Source: Actinoplanes sp. N902-109 (lineage in GTDB: Bacteria > Actinomycetota > Actinomycetes > Mycobacteriales > Micromonosporaceae). From it: a DNA stretch of 64,000 nt. The position numbers were made by a program, and so were the translations under genes. Shown here one piece after another: positions 44,672-52,552 of this stretch (within the stretch, counting starts at the first letter, position 1; every line of letters begins with the position of its first letter). The stretch lies in the NCBI RefSeq assembly GCF_000389965.1, contig NC_021191.1, positions 7,379,501 through 7,443,500 on the forward strand, written 5' to 3'. The notes under the pieces are model-generated. The model made no database searches and was not told the origin of the DNA. It worked only from the letters and a program-made list of their open reading frames with translations.

Positions 44672-44677
44672 TATGGT
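44672..44677 (+). promoter_or_regulatory. -10 element of a leaderless rnhA promoter
   Basis: TATGGT ends 7 bases before ATG 44685. This supports the shorter RNase HI start over ATG 44673, which lies inside the element. Confidence 0.55.
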
Positions 44678-44684
44678 GCTGGCC

Positions 44685-45152
44685 ATGACAGCCGCGGTCA
44701 CTTCGGTGGAGATCTTCACGGATGGCGCCTGCGTCCCCAACCCCGGACCCGGCGGATGGGGCGCGGTGCTGCGCTGGGGCACGACCGAGAAGGACCTGTG
44801 CGGCGGCGAAGCCACGGCGACCACCAACAACCGCATGGAACTGATGGCACCGATCCGCGCCCTGGAGAGCCTCACCCGCGCGCCGCTGCCGGTCCTGCTC
44901 TACACCGACTCGATCTACGTACGGGACGGCATCACCAAGTGGCTGCCCCGATGGCAGGCCAACGGCTGGCAGACCTCGGCGAAGCAGCCGGTCAAGAACG
45001 TCGACCTCTGGCAGCGCCTGGACACCGCGGTGCGCCGGCACGACGTTCGATGGCACTGGGTCAAGGGGCACGCCGGGCACCCCGAGAACGAACGCGCCGA
45101 CCGGCTCGCCGCCCGCGGACTGCAGGAAGCGCTGGCCGCAGCCCGCAGTTGA
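44685..45152 (+). CDS. rnhA: Ribonuclease HI
   Basis: A 155-residue enzyme that degrades the RNA strand of RNA-DNA hybrids. The four catalytic acidic residues are visible: D13 (FTDGAC), E52 (NRMEL), D75 (YTDS) and D139 (ERAD). The WVKGHAGHPENE loop just before the last aspartate is standard, and the length matches classical RNase HI without the extra N-terminal domain seen in some actinobacterial versions. Start chosen from the leaderless promoter. It is a lone gene, convergent with the gene at 45207. Confidence 0.95.
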   Translation: MTAAVTSVEIFTDGACVPNPGPGGWGAVLRWGTTEKDLCGGEATATTNNRMELMAPIRALESLTRAPLPVLLYTDSIYVRDGITKWLPRWQANGWQTSAKQPVKNVDLWQRLDTAVRRHDVRWHWVKGHAGHPENERADRLAARGLQEALAAARS

Positions 45153-45206
45153 CGGTGGGTCCAGGTCCGTGGCCGGGCCGGCGCAGGTCCCGGCGGCAGG
45201 GCGGTC

Positions 45207-45725
45207 TCAGCCGGACTCGGCGGTGCGCGGGCGCGGTATGGCCGGCGGGACACAGGCGGCGTCCTGCCCGTCCGCGTCGTCCAGGTCCAGGGCTCCGGGC
45301 ACCTTGGCCCGGGCGATCCGGTCCGGGGGCAGGCGGTACGTCGCGGCCTGCACGAGCTCGTCCGGCACCCGATGCCGCGGCTGGGCATCCGATCGCGGCT
45401 CGGTCCCGGTCATCTGCTCCGGCTCGGCAGCTGCCGGGGACACCGGCGGCTCGGCAGCTGCCGGGGACACCGGCGGCTCGACAGCTGCCGGGGACGTGCT
45501 GAGCGGGACCACCGGGGCGCTGCCGCGGACCGGGCGGCGGGGGCCGATCATGCGGGCGGCGGTGGCGAACACGCTACGGGTGCCGGTGTCGAAACCGTCC
45601 TGATAGGCCTCGTCCCGGTCCAGGCCGACGAGGTACCACTGGTGCAGGCGGCCGGCCACGTATCCCGCGCAGGCGGTGAAGGCGGCCAGGAGGGCGGTGA
45701 GCAGAACATCTCCGGTCGCGGTCAT
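45207..45725 (-). CDS. Membrane-anchored protein with Pro/Ala-rich repeats
   Basis: A 172-residue protein of unknown function. An N-terminal hydrophobic helix (residues 7-25) anchors it, with the remainder probably cytoplasmic (AGRLHQWYLVGLDRDEAYQDGFDTG follows: shown in parts GRLHQWYLVGLDRDEAY, QDGFDTG). A central tract has three copies of a PPVSPAAAE-like nonapeptide encoded by the 27-bp DNA repeat. The tail (RLPPDRIARAKVPGALDLDD) looks ordered. I do not recognise the family. Confidence 0.6.
   Translation of the reverse strand: MTATGDVLLTALLAAFTACAGYVAGRLHQWYLVGLDRDEAYQDGFDTGTRSVFATAARMIGPRRPVRGSAPVVPLSTSPAAVEPPVSPAAAEPPVSPAAAEPEQMTGTEPRSDAQPRHRVPDELVQAATYRLPPDRIARAKVPGALDLDDADGQDAACVPPAIPRPRTAESG
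45421..45501. repeat. 27-bp in-frame tandem repeat, three copies
   Basis: GGCTCGGCAGCTGCCGGGG plus ACACCGGC is repeated at 45421, 45448 and 45475. The first two copies are identical, the third has several changes. It encodes the Pro/Ala nonapeptide of the membrane protein, so copy number changes would not shift the frame. Confidence 0.85.
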
Positions 45726-45824
45726 GGGACCGATTCTGGCCAGTGCATAGACCGGCAGCTATAGCCCGTTCGACGTACCCCGATCGGTCGACTCACTCGT
45801 TTCACCGGGGCGGTCACCGCATCC

Positions 45825-45830
45825 TAGGCT
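45825..45830 (+). promoter_or_regulatory. -10 element of a leaderless exonuclease promoter
   Basis: TAGGCT ends 6 bases before GTG 45837. There is no Shine-Dalgarno sequence. Confidence 0.5.
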
Positions 45831-45836
45831 CTCCGG

Positions 45837-46412
45837 GTGCCGACCGATCTCTACATCTCCGTCGACATCGAGGCGGACGGGCCGATCCCGGGACCCTATT
45901 CGATGCTCTCGTTCGGCATGGTCACCGCGGCCACGTACGACGGCACCACGTTCACCCGCCTAGAACCCGCCACTTTCTACCGGGAGCTGCAGCCGATCTC
46001 GCCCGAGTTCGTGCCCGAGGCGCTGGCGGTGAGCGGGCTGGACCGGGCGGCGCTGGCCCGTACCGGGGCTCCGCCGGCCCTGGCCATGACCGAGAACGTG
46101 GCATGGCTGGCCGAGATGGCCGAGCAGCACCGGGCGCGGCCGGTCCTCGTCGCGTACCCGCTGGGCTTCGACTGGATGTTCACGTACTGGTACCAGGTGC
46201 GCTTCACCGGCGGTTCGCCGTTCGGGCACTCGGGGCACCTCGACATCAAGACGCTGTTCGCCGGCAAGGCGCGCACGACCGTCCGGAGTGTCGGGAAGCG
46301 GACCATGCCGCGGCACCTCCTGAGCAGCCGGACGCACACGCATCACGCCCTGGACGACGCCCTCGAACAAGCCGAGCTGTTCTGCAACATCGCCGCCTGG
46401 GACGGCATTTAG
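45837..46412 (+). CDS. DEDD-type 3'-5' exonuclease-like protein
   Basis: A 191-residue protein with an RNase H-like exonuclease fold. Motif Exo I is YISVDIEADGPIPG near residue 8 (the D-x-E pair), a second acidic position is in PLGFDWMF near 104, and Exo III is THHALDDALEQAE near 167 (H four residues before D, the DEDDh form). RNA or DNA as substrate cannot be told. A lone gene; its stop lies nine bases before the palindrome of the ArsR gene. Confidence 0.78.
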   Translation: MPTDLYISVDIEADGPIPGPYSMLSFGMVTAATYDGTTFTRLEPATFYRELQPISPEFVPEALAVSGLDRAALARTGAPPALAMTENVAWLAEMAEQHRARPVLVAYPLGFDWMFTYWYQVRFTGGSPFGHSGHLDIKTLFAGKARTTVRSVGKRTMPRHLLSSRTHTHHALDDALEQAELFCNIAAWDGI

Positions 46413-46420
46413 TAAATAGA

Positions 46421-46432
46421 TGTTGCGCAACA
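46421..46432. promoter_or_regulatory. Putative ArsR operator
   Basis: TGTTGCGCAACA is a 12-bp perfect palindrome ending ten bases before ATG 46443 of the arsR-like gene. Short symmetric TTGCGCAA-centred sites are typical of non-metal ArsR regulators that control a following MFS gene. Confidence 0.6.
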
Positions 46433-46442
46433 CCTGTTAACC

Positions 46443-46994
46443 ATGTCAGGGTGGGGCATGGCCCAGATCAAAGACGCCGCTGTGCTCAAGGCAGTCGCCC
46501 ATCCGCTGCGCCGCCGGCTGCTCGACCTGCTGCGGGTGGACGGCCCGGCGATGCCGAGCGTGCTGGCCCGGAGCACCGGGCAGGCCGTCGCCAACATCAG
46601 CCACCACCTGCGGGTGCTCGCCGAGGCGGGGCTCATCGAGGAAGCGCCCGAGCTCGCCCGCAACCGCAAGGAGCACTGGTGGCGGATGCCCGACCGCAGC
46701 ATCAGCTGGACCACGACGGACTTCACCGCCGAGGTCGCCGACGCCGCCGAGTCACTGGGTCTGCAACGACAGGTCGAGCTCACCACGTCGTGGCTCGGCA
46801 ACCCCGCCGCCAAGGAGGAACCATGGGCTTCCGCAGCGTTCTCCAGCGACGGCTTCCTGCACCTCAGCCCGGCCGAACTGGCCGAGATGGGAGCCGCGAT
46901 CGAGCAGGTGATCGACCGCTACGCCAACCGCCCCGCAACGGCCGGCCGCGAGCCGGTGTTCGTCCTGGCCCGCGGCTTCCCGGCCCGGCCGTGA
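46443..46994 (+). CDS. ArsR family regulator
   Basis: A 183-residue winged-helix regulator. The HTH is near residues 30-75: VAHPLRRRLLDLLRVDGPAMPSVLARS in pieces AHPLRRRLLDLL and VANISHHLRVLAEAGLI. No cysteine-based metal site is seen, so metal sensing is unlikely. The rest is a HTH_20-type C-terminal region that may bind a drug. ATG 46443 is used; ATG 46458 (MAQIKD) with a G-rich stretch upstream is also plausible. Its stop overlaps the GTG of the MFS transporter, so it should control that exporter. Confidence 0.9.
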   Translation: MSGWGMAQIKDAAVLKAVAHPLRRRLLDLLRVDGPAMPSVLARSTGQAVANISHHLRVLAEAGLIEEAPELARNRKEHWWRMPDRSISWTTTDFTAEVADAAESLGLQRQVELTTSWLGNPAAKEEPWASAAFSSDGFLHLSPAELAEMGAAIEQVIDRYANRPATAGREPVFVLARGFPARP

Positions 46995-48238
46995 GCGTCC
47001 TGCGCGACGCGGCGTTCCGCCGGCTCTGGGCGGGCACGACAATCAGCGAACTCGGCAGCTCGGTCGCGAGCATCGCCACCCCGTTGATCGCCGTGCAGGT
47101 CCTGGACGCCAGCGACTTCATGGTCAGTCTGCTGACCGCCGCGGCCTGGCTGCCCTGGCTGATCGTCGGGCTGCCGGCCGGGGCCTTGATCGACCGCATC
47201 ACGCGCCGGCCGGTGTTGCTGATCAGCGATCTGGCCGCCGCCGCCGTGGTGATCAGTGTGCCGGTCGCCGCGGCGGTGGGCCGGCTCACCATCGCCCAGC
47301 TGCTCGTCGTCGCGATGCTGCTCGGCACCGCCTCGGTCTTCTTCACCGTGGCGTGGACCGCCTACCTCCCGGCGATGTTCGAACGGGACCAGCTCGTCAC
47401 CGCCAACTCCGTGCTCCAGGGCACCGCGTCGGGCACCCAGGTGGCAGGTCCGGCCCTGGGTGGCGCGCTCGTCACGGCCGTGAGCGCGGTGGCCGGGTTC
47501 GTCGTGGACGCGGTCAGTTTCCTGGTCTCGGCCGCTTTCGTATGGCGGATCCGCCGGCCGGAGCGCCGGCCCGAGGTCAGCCGGGACGCCGCCCTCGGCC
47601 GGGACATCGCGGCCGGGATCCGCTGGCTGGCCCAGGACCGCTACCTGCGCAACCTCGCCGTCCACGGTGCCACAGCCAACCTCGTGCTCACCGGCATGAA
47701 CTCCCTGGTCGTGGTCTTCCTGATCCGCACGGTCGGGCTGAGCAGCGGTGGGGTCGGCCTGCTGCTCGCGGTCACCGCGCTGGGCGGCGTCGGGGCTGCG
47801 ACCGCCGCGCCCTGGCTGGCCCGGCGGTTCGGCTCGGCGGTGGCGGTGATCGGGAGCAAGTCGTTCGCCGGGCTGGCGGCACTGCTGGTGCCCCTGACCA
47901 CCGCGAGGGCCGGGCTCATCGCCTTCGTCGCGGGCATGGCCGGGGTCGGCTTCGGCGTCGTCGCCGGCAACGTGCTCGCCGGCAGCTTCCGGCAGGCCTA
48001 CTGCCCGCCCGAGCTGCTCGGGCGGGTGGTGACCGGGATGCAGTTCGTCAATCTCGGTGCGATCCCGTTGGGGGCGGTGCTGGCCGGCGCCACGGCCACC
48101 GTGTTCGGCACCCGGACCGCCATGGCGATCATGGCTGCCGGCTACGCCCTCAGTGGGCTGATCCTTCTTCTCGGGCCGCTCCGGGGCCGTCGGGAGCTGC
48201 CCGGCGCGCTCGTGCCCGCCGCTTCCCCTCGTGCATAG
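46991..48238 (+). CDS. MFS transporter (exporter)
   Basis: A 415-residue protein with about 12 hydrophobic segments. FRRLWAGTTISELGSSV at the start and the cytoplasmic loop LIDRITRRPVLL (motif A type) place it in the MFS_3/enterobactin exporter-like group. It is translationally coupled to the ArsR gene (GTGA overlap). Drug or siderophore efflux is likely. Its last 89 bases overlap the end of the convergent ligD-like gene. Confidence 0.88.
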   Translation: MSVLRDAAFRRLWAGTTISELGSSVASIATPLIAVQVLDASDFMVSLLTAAAWLPWLIVGLPAGALIDRITRRPVLLISDLAAAAVVISVPVAAAVGRLTIAQLLVVAMLLGTASVFFTVAWTAYLPAMFERDQLVTANSVLQGTASGTQVAGPALGGALVTAVSAVAGFVVDAVSFLVSAAFVWRIRRPERRPEVSRDAALGRDIAAGIRWLAQDRYLRNLAVHGATANLVLTGMNSLVVVFLIRTVGLSSGGVGLLLAVTALGGVGAATAAPWLARRFGSAVAVIGSKSFAGLAALLVPLTTARAGLIAFVAGMAGVGFGVVAGNVLAGSFRQAYCPPELLGRVVTGMQFVNLGAIPLGAVLAGATATVFGTRTAMAIMAAGYALSGLILLLGPLRGRRELPGALVPAASPRA

Positions 48239-49139
48239 CCGCGACCCGGGCGACCGGGATGGTGTGGCCCTCCTCGACCAGCCCCGGGTCCAGGGGCTGC
48301 GGGGCGGGCATGTGGGTGGCCCAAGGGTCGCCACCGCCCAGGAGCGCGGGCACCGACCGTACCGTGAGATCGGCCGGGACCACGTCGTCGAGCTGATCCC
48401 AGCCCACCGGGAAGGAGACCGGCAGACCCGGGCGGATGCGCGGGCTGTAGGCCGCGGCGACGCTGGCCCCGCCGGAGCGCGTCGCGTCGAGGAAGACCTT
48501 GCCGTGCCGGTCCTCGCGGATGAACGCGGTCGTGGCCAGCTGCGGGTCGAGGCGTTCGGCACGGGCTGCCACCGCCCGGGTCGCCGCGGCCACGTCCCCG
48601 GTCCCCGCCGTGCCGTCGAGCGGGACGAAGACGTGCACGCCCTTGGCACCGCTGGTCTTCACCGTACCGCTCATCCCGGCGTCGGCGAGCGCCTGCCGGA
48701 CCAGCCGCGCCGCCGCGACCGCGAGACCGAACGGTCCGTCCTCGGGCGGGTCGAGATCCATGATCAGATGGGTCGGCCGGTCCCGGTCGGCGATGGTCAT
48801 CAGCGTGGGGTGATACTCGACCGCGCGCTGGTTGCCGAACCACAACAGCGTCTTGCGGTCGTTGCACAGCGCATACAGCACCTCCCGATGCGACGCCTCG
48901 GCCCACACCTTGGTGCGCGGCACCCATTCCGGCGTGTACTTCGGGAGGTTCTTCTGCATGAACTTGTCCTGCCCACGCAACACCCGCACGACCGACAGCG
49001 GCCGGTCCCGCAGCACCGGGATCAGGCAGTCACGCACCGCATCCAGATAATCGATCAGCTCCCGCTTGGTGACCCCGGCGTCCGGGAAGAGCTCCTGGTC
49101 CAGGTTGGTCAGCGGTACGCCGGCCCGCTCCTCGCTCAT
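48150..49139 (-). CDS. Non-homologous end-joining polymerase domain (LigD PolDom/PrimPol type), stand-alone
   Basis: A 329-residue primase-polymerase-type enzyme expected to fill gaps during Ku-dependent break repair. Residues D128 and D130 in HLIMDLDPP form the metal site, and SGAKGVHVFVPL (H169) is the conserved nucleotide-binding motif. There is no ligase or phosphoesterase domain, so it is one of the separate Pol subunits common in actinomycetes. ATG 49139 overlaps the stop of the upstream membrane-protein gene (ATGA). The last 30 codons are Ala/Arg-rich and lie opposite the MFS 3' end. No Ku gene is in the window. Confidence 0.88.
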   Translation of the reverse strand: MSEERAGVPLTNLDQELFPDAGVTKRELIDYLDAVRDCLIPVLRDRPLSVVRVLRGQDKFMQKNLPKYTPEWVPRTKVWAEASHREVLYALCNDRKTLLWFGNQRAVEYHPTLMTIADRDRPTHLIMDLDPPEDGPFGLAVAAARLVRQALADAGMSGTVKTSGAKGVHVFVPLDGTAGTGDVAAATRAVAARAERLDPQLATTAFIREDRHGKVFLDATRSGGASVAAAYSPRIRPGLPVSFPVGWDQLDDVVPADLTVRSVPALLGGGDPWATHMPAPQPLDPGLVEEGHTIPVARVAAMHEGKRRARARRAAPDGPGAAREEGSAH

Positions 49140-49480
49140 CCCCGCACCATGCTGACCGCGGGGATCACCATGACCAGGGTCAGCACCATGTAGCAGCCGG
49201 CCGTGAAATAGAGGCCGCTGCGCGTGGCGATGGTCGCCCCGGTGAACGGCAGCACCACCGTGAGCAGCGCCGCGAGCATGATGACGCTGTCCTCCCGCTG
49301 GGCGCCGAGCAGGCCCCACCCCAGCAGGAACGGCACGCCGACGAGCCACACCAGCGTGACGACCGCGACATGCAGGGCAGCCTGCCGGCGACGCGCTGCC
49401 GCGACCCGGTCGGCGCGGGCCTCCTGGGCCGTACGGCGGACGACCGCCGCCGCGGGCCGCTCAATCTCCAGCGTCACCAT
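49136..49480 (-). CDS. Small membrane protein of unknown function
   Basis: A 114-residue protein. The first 40 residues are charged (TAQEARADRVAAARRRQAAL). About three hydrophobic segments follow (LHVAVVTLVWLVGVPFLLGW split as LHVAVVTLVWLVGV and FLLGW, VIMLAALLTVVLPFTGA, CYMVLTLVMVIPAVS). TAAAGT on the minus strand ends 4 bases before ATG 49480 or 7 before the next codon GTG 49477, so a leaderless start at either is possible. It is coupled to the LigD-type polymerase gene. I do not recognise the family. Confidence 0.6.
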   Translation of the reverse strand: MVTLEIERPAAAVVRRTAQEARADRVAAARRRQAALHVAVVTLVWLVGVPFLLGWGLLGAQREDSVIMLAALLTVVLPFTGATIATRSGLYFTAGCYMVLTLVMVIPAVSMVRG

Positions 49481-49596
49481 CAGCACTTTAGGGCAGCTCC
49501 GGCGGGTTCGCTCTTCACCTTTCGGGCTACCGCTCATTCGTTATGCGGGCGGTGCTTGCCCGCTCCCGCGGGCTCTGCTCGCGGGCCCTGCTCCCC

Positions 49597-49681
49597 CGGG
49601 CTCTGCTGGCGCGGGCTTTGCTCCCCCCGGGCTTTGCTGGCGCGGGCTCTGCTCCCCCCGGGCTTTGCCGGCGCGGGCTTT
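49597..49681. repeat. 31-bp tandem repeat, 2.7 copies
   Basis: CGGGCTTTGCTGGCG plus CGGGCTCTGCTCCCCC is repeated at 49597, 49628 and 49659 (partial), with T/C variation. Degenerate copies extend back to about 49560. The array runs into the last codons of the LacI gene; on the minus strand it lies just after the stop codon. Confidence 0.75.
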
Positions 49682-50816
49682 ATCGCGTGGGTGGGCGTTC
49701 GCCGCTTCCGCGGGCGATCAAAGACGTCGGGATCGTCACCGTACGGGCGGGGCCGCGGAAACCGCTGATCCGTTCGTGCGCGAGGCGGGCGGCTTCCCGG
49801 CCCAGCGCCACCGGATCGTGCGCCACCACGGTCGTACCGATGACGTCAGCGAGGTCGAAATCGTCGAAACCGATGAGCGCGGGCGGACCGGCCTGGCCGT
49901 GCACCACCCGCAACGCGCCGGTGGTGAGCCGGTTGTTGGTGGTGAACAGCGCGGTCGGCCGCGGCTCCAGGGCCATCAGCTCGCGCACGGTCTCCTCGGC
50001 CCGATGCACGTCGTGCACGTCGGTGCGCAGGAACGGCCGCCACTCCTCGTTGCCGGCCGCCTCCATCGCCTGCACGAAGCCGTCGATCCGCCCGCGCTGC
50101 GGGGCCTTGCTCGCCAGATCCGCCACCAGCGCGATGCGCCGATGACCGGCGGCGAGCAGGTGCTCGGCTGCGGCCCGCGCACCGCCCGCGTTGTCGATCA
50201 CCACGGCGTCCGCGGCCAGCCCGTCCGGCGGCCGGTCCAGGAAGACGAACGGCACGCCCCGGTTGCCCTCGATCGCCAGGTAGTCGTGGTGCTCCCCGCT
50301 GGGCACGACCAGCAGGGCCCGCACCCGGCGCTGCAGGAAGGCGTCGACCAGGGCCTGTTCCAGCTCGGCGTCCTCGTCGTTGTTGGCCGTGACGAGCTGC
50401 AGGCCGTGCTGGCGCAGCTCGCGCTCGATGCCGCTGGCCACCGCGGAGTAGAACGGGTTGGTCAGATCGCCGCTGATCAGCCCGACGAGCGCCGACGTGG
50501 CACCGCGGCGCAACTCCCGGGCGATGCCGTTGAGCCGGTAGCCGAGCTTGTCGGCGGCCTCGCGCACCCGGCGGCCGGTGGCCTCGGCGACGTTCGGCTC
50601 GTCGTTGAGGGCGCGGGAGGCCGTCTTCAGGCTGACCCCCGCCAGCGCGGCGACCTGGGTCAGGGTGGGACGGCGGCCGGCGTCGCCGGCGCTCTCGCGG
50701 AAGCCGTCGAGGAAGCTCGCCTCCGGCAGCGACCGCTCGACGTCGAAGCGGGCGCTGCCAGGGAGCCCCTCGGCGCGGCTGTCGAGGGGGCGGTCGATGG
50801 GCCGGGACGCGGACAT
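49680..50816 (-). CDS. LacI family transcriptional regulator
   Basis: A 378-residue repressor. I start it at ATG 50816, with GGAG five bases upstream; a GTG at 50888 in frame would run through the operator. A non-conserved 45-residue N-terminal tail precedes the HTH (PTLTQVAALAGVSLKTASRALN near 58-80) and the hinge helix (KLGYRLNGIARELRRGAT). A periplasmic-binding-protein-like sensor domain follows, with FLDRPPDGLAADAVVIDN and PPALIGFDDFDLADVI. A palindrome sits between its -35 and -10 regions, and the same palindrome precedes the GH92 gene 3.6 kb away, so mannan- or glycan-responsive autoregulation is plausible. Confidence 0.92.
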   Translation of the reverse strand: MSASRPIDRPLDSRAEGLPGSARFDVERSLPEASFLDGFRESAGDAGRRPTLTQVAALAGVSLKTASRALNDEPNVAEATGRRVREAADKLGYRLNGIARELRRGATSALVGLISGDLTNPFYSAVASGIERELRQHGLQLVTANNDEDAELEQALVDAFLQRRVRALLVVPSGEHHDYLAIEGNRGVPFVFLDRPPDGLAADAVVIDNAGGARAAAEHLLAAGHRRIALVADLASKAPQRGRIDGFVQAMEAAGNEEWRPFLRTDVHDVHRAEETVRELMALEPRPTALFTTNNRLTTGALRVVHGQAGPPALIGFDDFDLADVIGTTVVAHDPVALGREAARLAHERISGFRGPARTVTIPTSLIARGSGERPPTR

Positions 50817-50866
50817 CGTGCTCCGTATTCTGCGGCGACGGTTCGGGGCACTGCGGGACAGCAGTA

Positions 50867-50880
50867 TGACATCGATGTCT
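50867..50880. promoter_or_regulatory. LacI-family operator at the lacI promoter
   Basis: TGACATCGATGTCT contains the palindrome GACATCGATGTC. It lies about 50 bases upstream of ATG 50816 and directly before a minus-strand -10-like CATACT. The same core occurs at 54451-54464. A central CG within a short palindrome is typical for LacI-family sites. Confidence 0.7.
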
Positions 50881-50989
50881 TCCGCCACTCACCTGCCGGT
50901 GCCCGAATCCCTCCAATCGGCGTATTTGGCGCCTTCCACCGTGGCTTGACCCTGCCCCAGGGGCAGGGTCCATGCTCCTCCGCATGCGG

Positions 50990-51847
50990 TCAGGACAGCC
51001 CCGTGGCGAGGGCATCGACGAGCGGGCCGAAGCCGACTTCCCCGGGCACGTGGTCGGGGTTGACCCCGGTGACGGCGATACCGGCGAATTGCGGGCTGGC
51101 GGTGAGCACCGCCAGGCTCTGGCTGACCTCCGACAACGTGAGGCCGCCGGGCTCCGGCACATCCGCATAAGGCGCGAGCGCGAAACGCAGCACATCGACA
51201 TCGACGTGGACCACGAAGTTCTCGGCCGCGTCCTCGGCGGCGAACCGGGCCCGGGCCGCGGCCCGGGCCGGGCCGGTGCGGATCTCGTCGGCCGGGACAT
51301 GGGCGAGCCGCAGCCGGCTCACCAGGTCATGGTCCGGCTCACCCGGCAGCAGTTCGGCGCCATAGAGCACCACCTGCCGGGGCGACACCGACGCGATCGA
51401 GGCGATCATCGGGTCGCAGCCGGGCAGCCGGAGCAGATGCGCGAGACCCGTCGCGCCGAGGTTGCCGTGCGGGCAGGTCTCCGGGGTACGCAGATCGGGG
51501 CCACCGTCGACGTAGACCAGCGCGGGCCGGGCCGTGCCGGCCACCAGTCCCAGCGTCACCGTGCAGTCGCCGCCCAGCACCAGGGGCATGCCCGGGGCCG
51601 TTGCCACGGCCTTGGCCACCTCGGTGGCGACGCGGAAGACGGCGGGGACGTTCTGGGCATTCGGGTGATCGGGATCGGGCCGCCACCGAAACCCGGCCAC
51701 GTCACCCCAGTCCTGCACCGAGACGCCGCGGTTGTCCAGCGCGGTGAGCAGCCCGGCCGACCGCAGCGCCGCGGGAGCGCGCTCGACCCCGGGGGTGCGC
51801 GCCCCGGCGCTGCTCGGCGCCCCGATCACGCTCCAACGGAGAACCAT
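50990..51847 (-). CDS. Arginase/agmatinase-fold protein with altered metal ligands
   Basis: A 285-residue protein of the ureohydrolase superfamily. The fold motifs are present but changed: GGDC at 92-95 (normally GGDHS), VDGGPD at 113-118 (normally DAHxD), and HVDVDVL at 214-220 (normally SxDxDxxDP). Both metal-binding histidines are therefore replaced, by Cys95 and Gly116, while the four aspartates D114, D118, D216 and D218 remain. It could bind one metal, use a different one, or be non-hydrolytic. Start at ATG 51847, with a weak CAGAGT six bases upstream. Neighbours give no pathway clue. Confidence 0.78.
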   Translation of the reverse strand: MVLRWSVIGAPSSAGARTPGVERAPAALRSAGLLTALDNRGVSVQDWGDVAGFRWRPDPDHPNAQNVPAVFRVATEVAKAVATAPGMPLVLGGDCTVTLGLVAGTARPALVYVDGGPDLRTPETCPHGNLGATGLAHLLRLPGCDPMIASIASVSPRQVVLYGAELLPGEPDHDLVSRLRLAHVPADEIRTGPARAAARARFAAEDAAENFVVHVDVDVLRFALAPYADVPEPGGLTLSEVSQSLAVLTASPQFAGIAVTGVNPDHVPGEVGFGPLVDALATGLS

Positions 51848-51892
51848 GCACCCACTCTGCCGCATCGGCGGCCGGCTCACACCGGCCGATTC

Positions 51893-52435
51893 TCACGCCG
51901 CAGCGCCGGAGCTGACGTCCTTCCAGAACGGCACCGTCGGGCGCGCGCCAACCGGACCCACGGCCCCGCCGAACTCGCGGCGGATCCAGTCCTCGATGTC
52001 GTTGCCATAGACGATCACGTCGGTCTGCATCACCGACAGCACCGGGTGACCGGTGGTGCCACGCCCGGCCGGCAGATATCGGTGCCCATGCAGCGGGATC
52101 AACCGCGGGGCCGTCAACAGGAACGTGCGGGCCGCGGTGAGGGCCGCACCGGTCGACGGCGGCCGGGCGCCCCACCCCTCGTACCAGAAGCCGTTCTCCG
52201 CCACGTCGAACAGCACGCCCTCGACCGGCGCGATCAACCGGTCGTGCACCTGGGCGCTGTCCCGCCAGTCGGGCCAGCCCCGGCCCTGCGGCAGGCCCGC
52301 CGCCAGGAAGGCGCGATGGTCGTCGGCGAAGGAGAATCCGTGCTCGCGCTCCGTCCGGTCCAGTTCCCGCTGGGTGAGTCCCGGACCGATGACAATCCGG
52401 CCGTACGAGGCGAGCAGCGCCACCGCAGTGTCCAC
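51893..52435 (-). CDS. SMI1/KNR4 (SUKH)-like protein
   Basis: A 180-residue soluble protein. GLTQRELDRTEREHGFSF then DDHRAFLAAGLPQGRGWPDWR is the pattern of the SUKH superfamily, and NGFWYEGWGARP and GHPVLSVMQTDVIVYGNDI are typical of a widespread actinomycete group. SUKH proteins include immunity proteins for polymorphic toxins, but lone genomic copies are common and there is no toxin beside it. GTG 52435 is chosen because TAGGGT ends 7 bases upstream; the frame is open for over 1 kb beyond, opposite the histidine kinase gene. Confidence 0.7.
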   Translation of the reverse strand: MDTAVALLASYGRIVIGPGLTQRELDRTEREHGFSFADDHRAFLAAGLPQGRGWPDWRDSAQVHDRLIAPVEGVLFDVAENGFWYEGWGARPPSTGAALTAARTFLLTAPRLIPLHGHRYLPAGRGTTGHPVLSVMQTDVIVYGNDIEDWIRREFGGAVGPVGARPTVPFWKDVSSGAAA

Positions 52436-52442
52436 GGTGCAA

Positions 52443-52448
52443 ACCCTA
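52443..52448 (-). promoter_or_regulatory. -10 element of a leaderless promoter for the SUKH-like gene
   Basis: On the minus strand TAGGGT ends 7 bases before GTG 52435. There is no Shine-Dalgarno sequence. Confidence 0.5.
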
Positions 52449-52540
52449 GGCCGGATACACCGATTGGCGCAGGCCCGTACGTCCGGGGAAGCAGCCCGGA
52501 TGACGCTTCCCGAACGACGCGGGCGGCCCTTGACCGGCCC

Positions 52541-52546
52541 TACCGT
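52541..52546 (+). promoter_or_regulatory. -10 element of a leaderless promoter for the two-component operon
   Basis: TACCGT ends 6 bases before ATG 52553. Same hexamer and similar spacing as at the DUF1684 gene. Confidence 0.5.
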
Positions 52547-52552
52547 CACGGC

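Noticed and set aside
51893..52435. SUKH-like protein as immunity protein of the RHS toxin
   Set aside because: It is 24 kb from the RHS gene with its own promoter; nothing links them.
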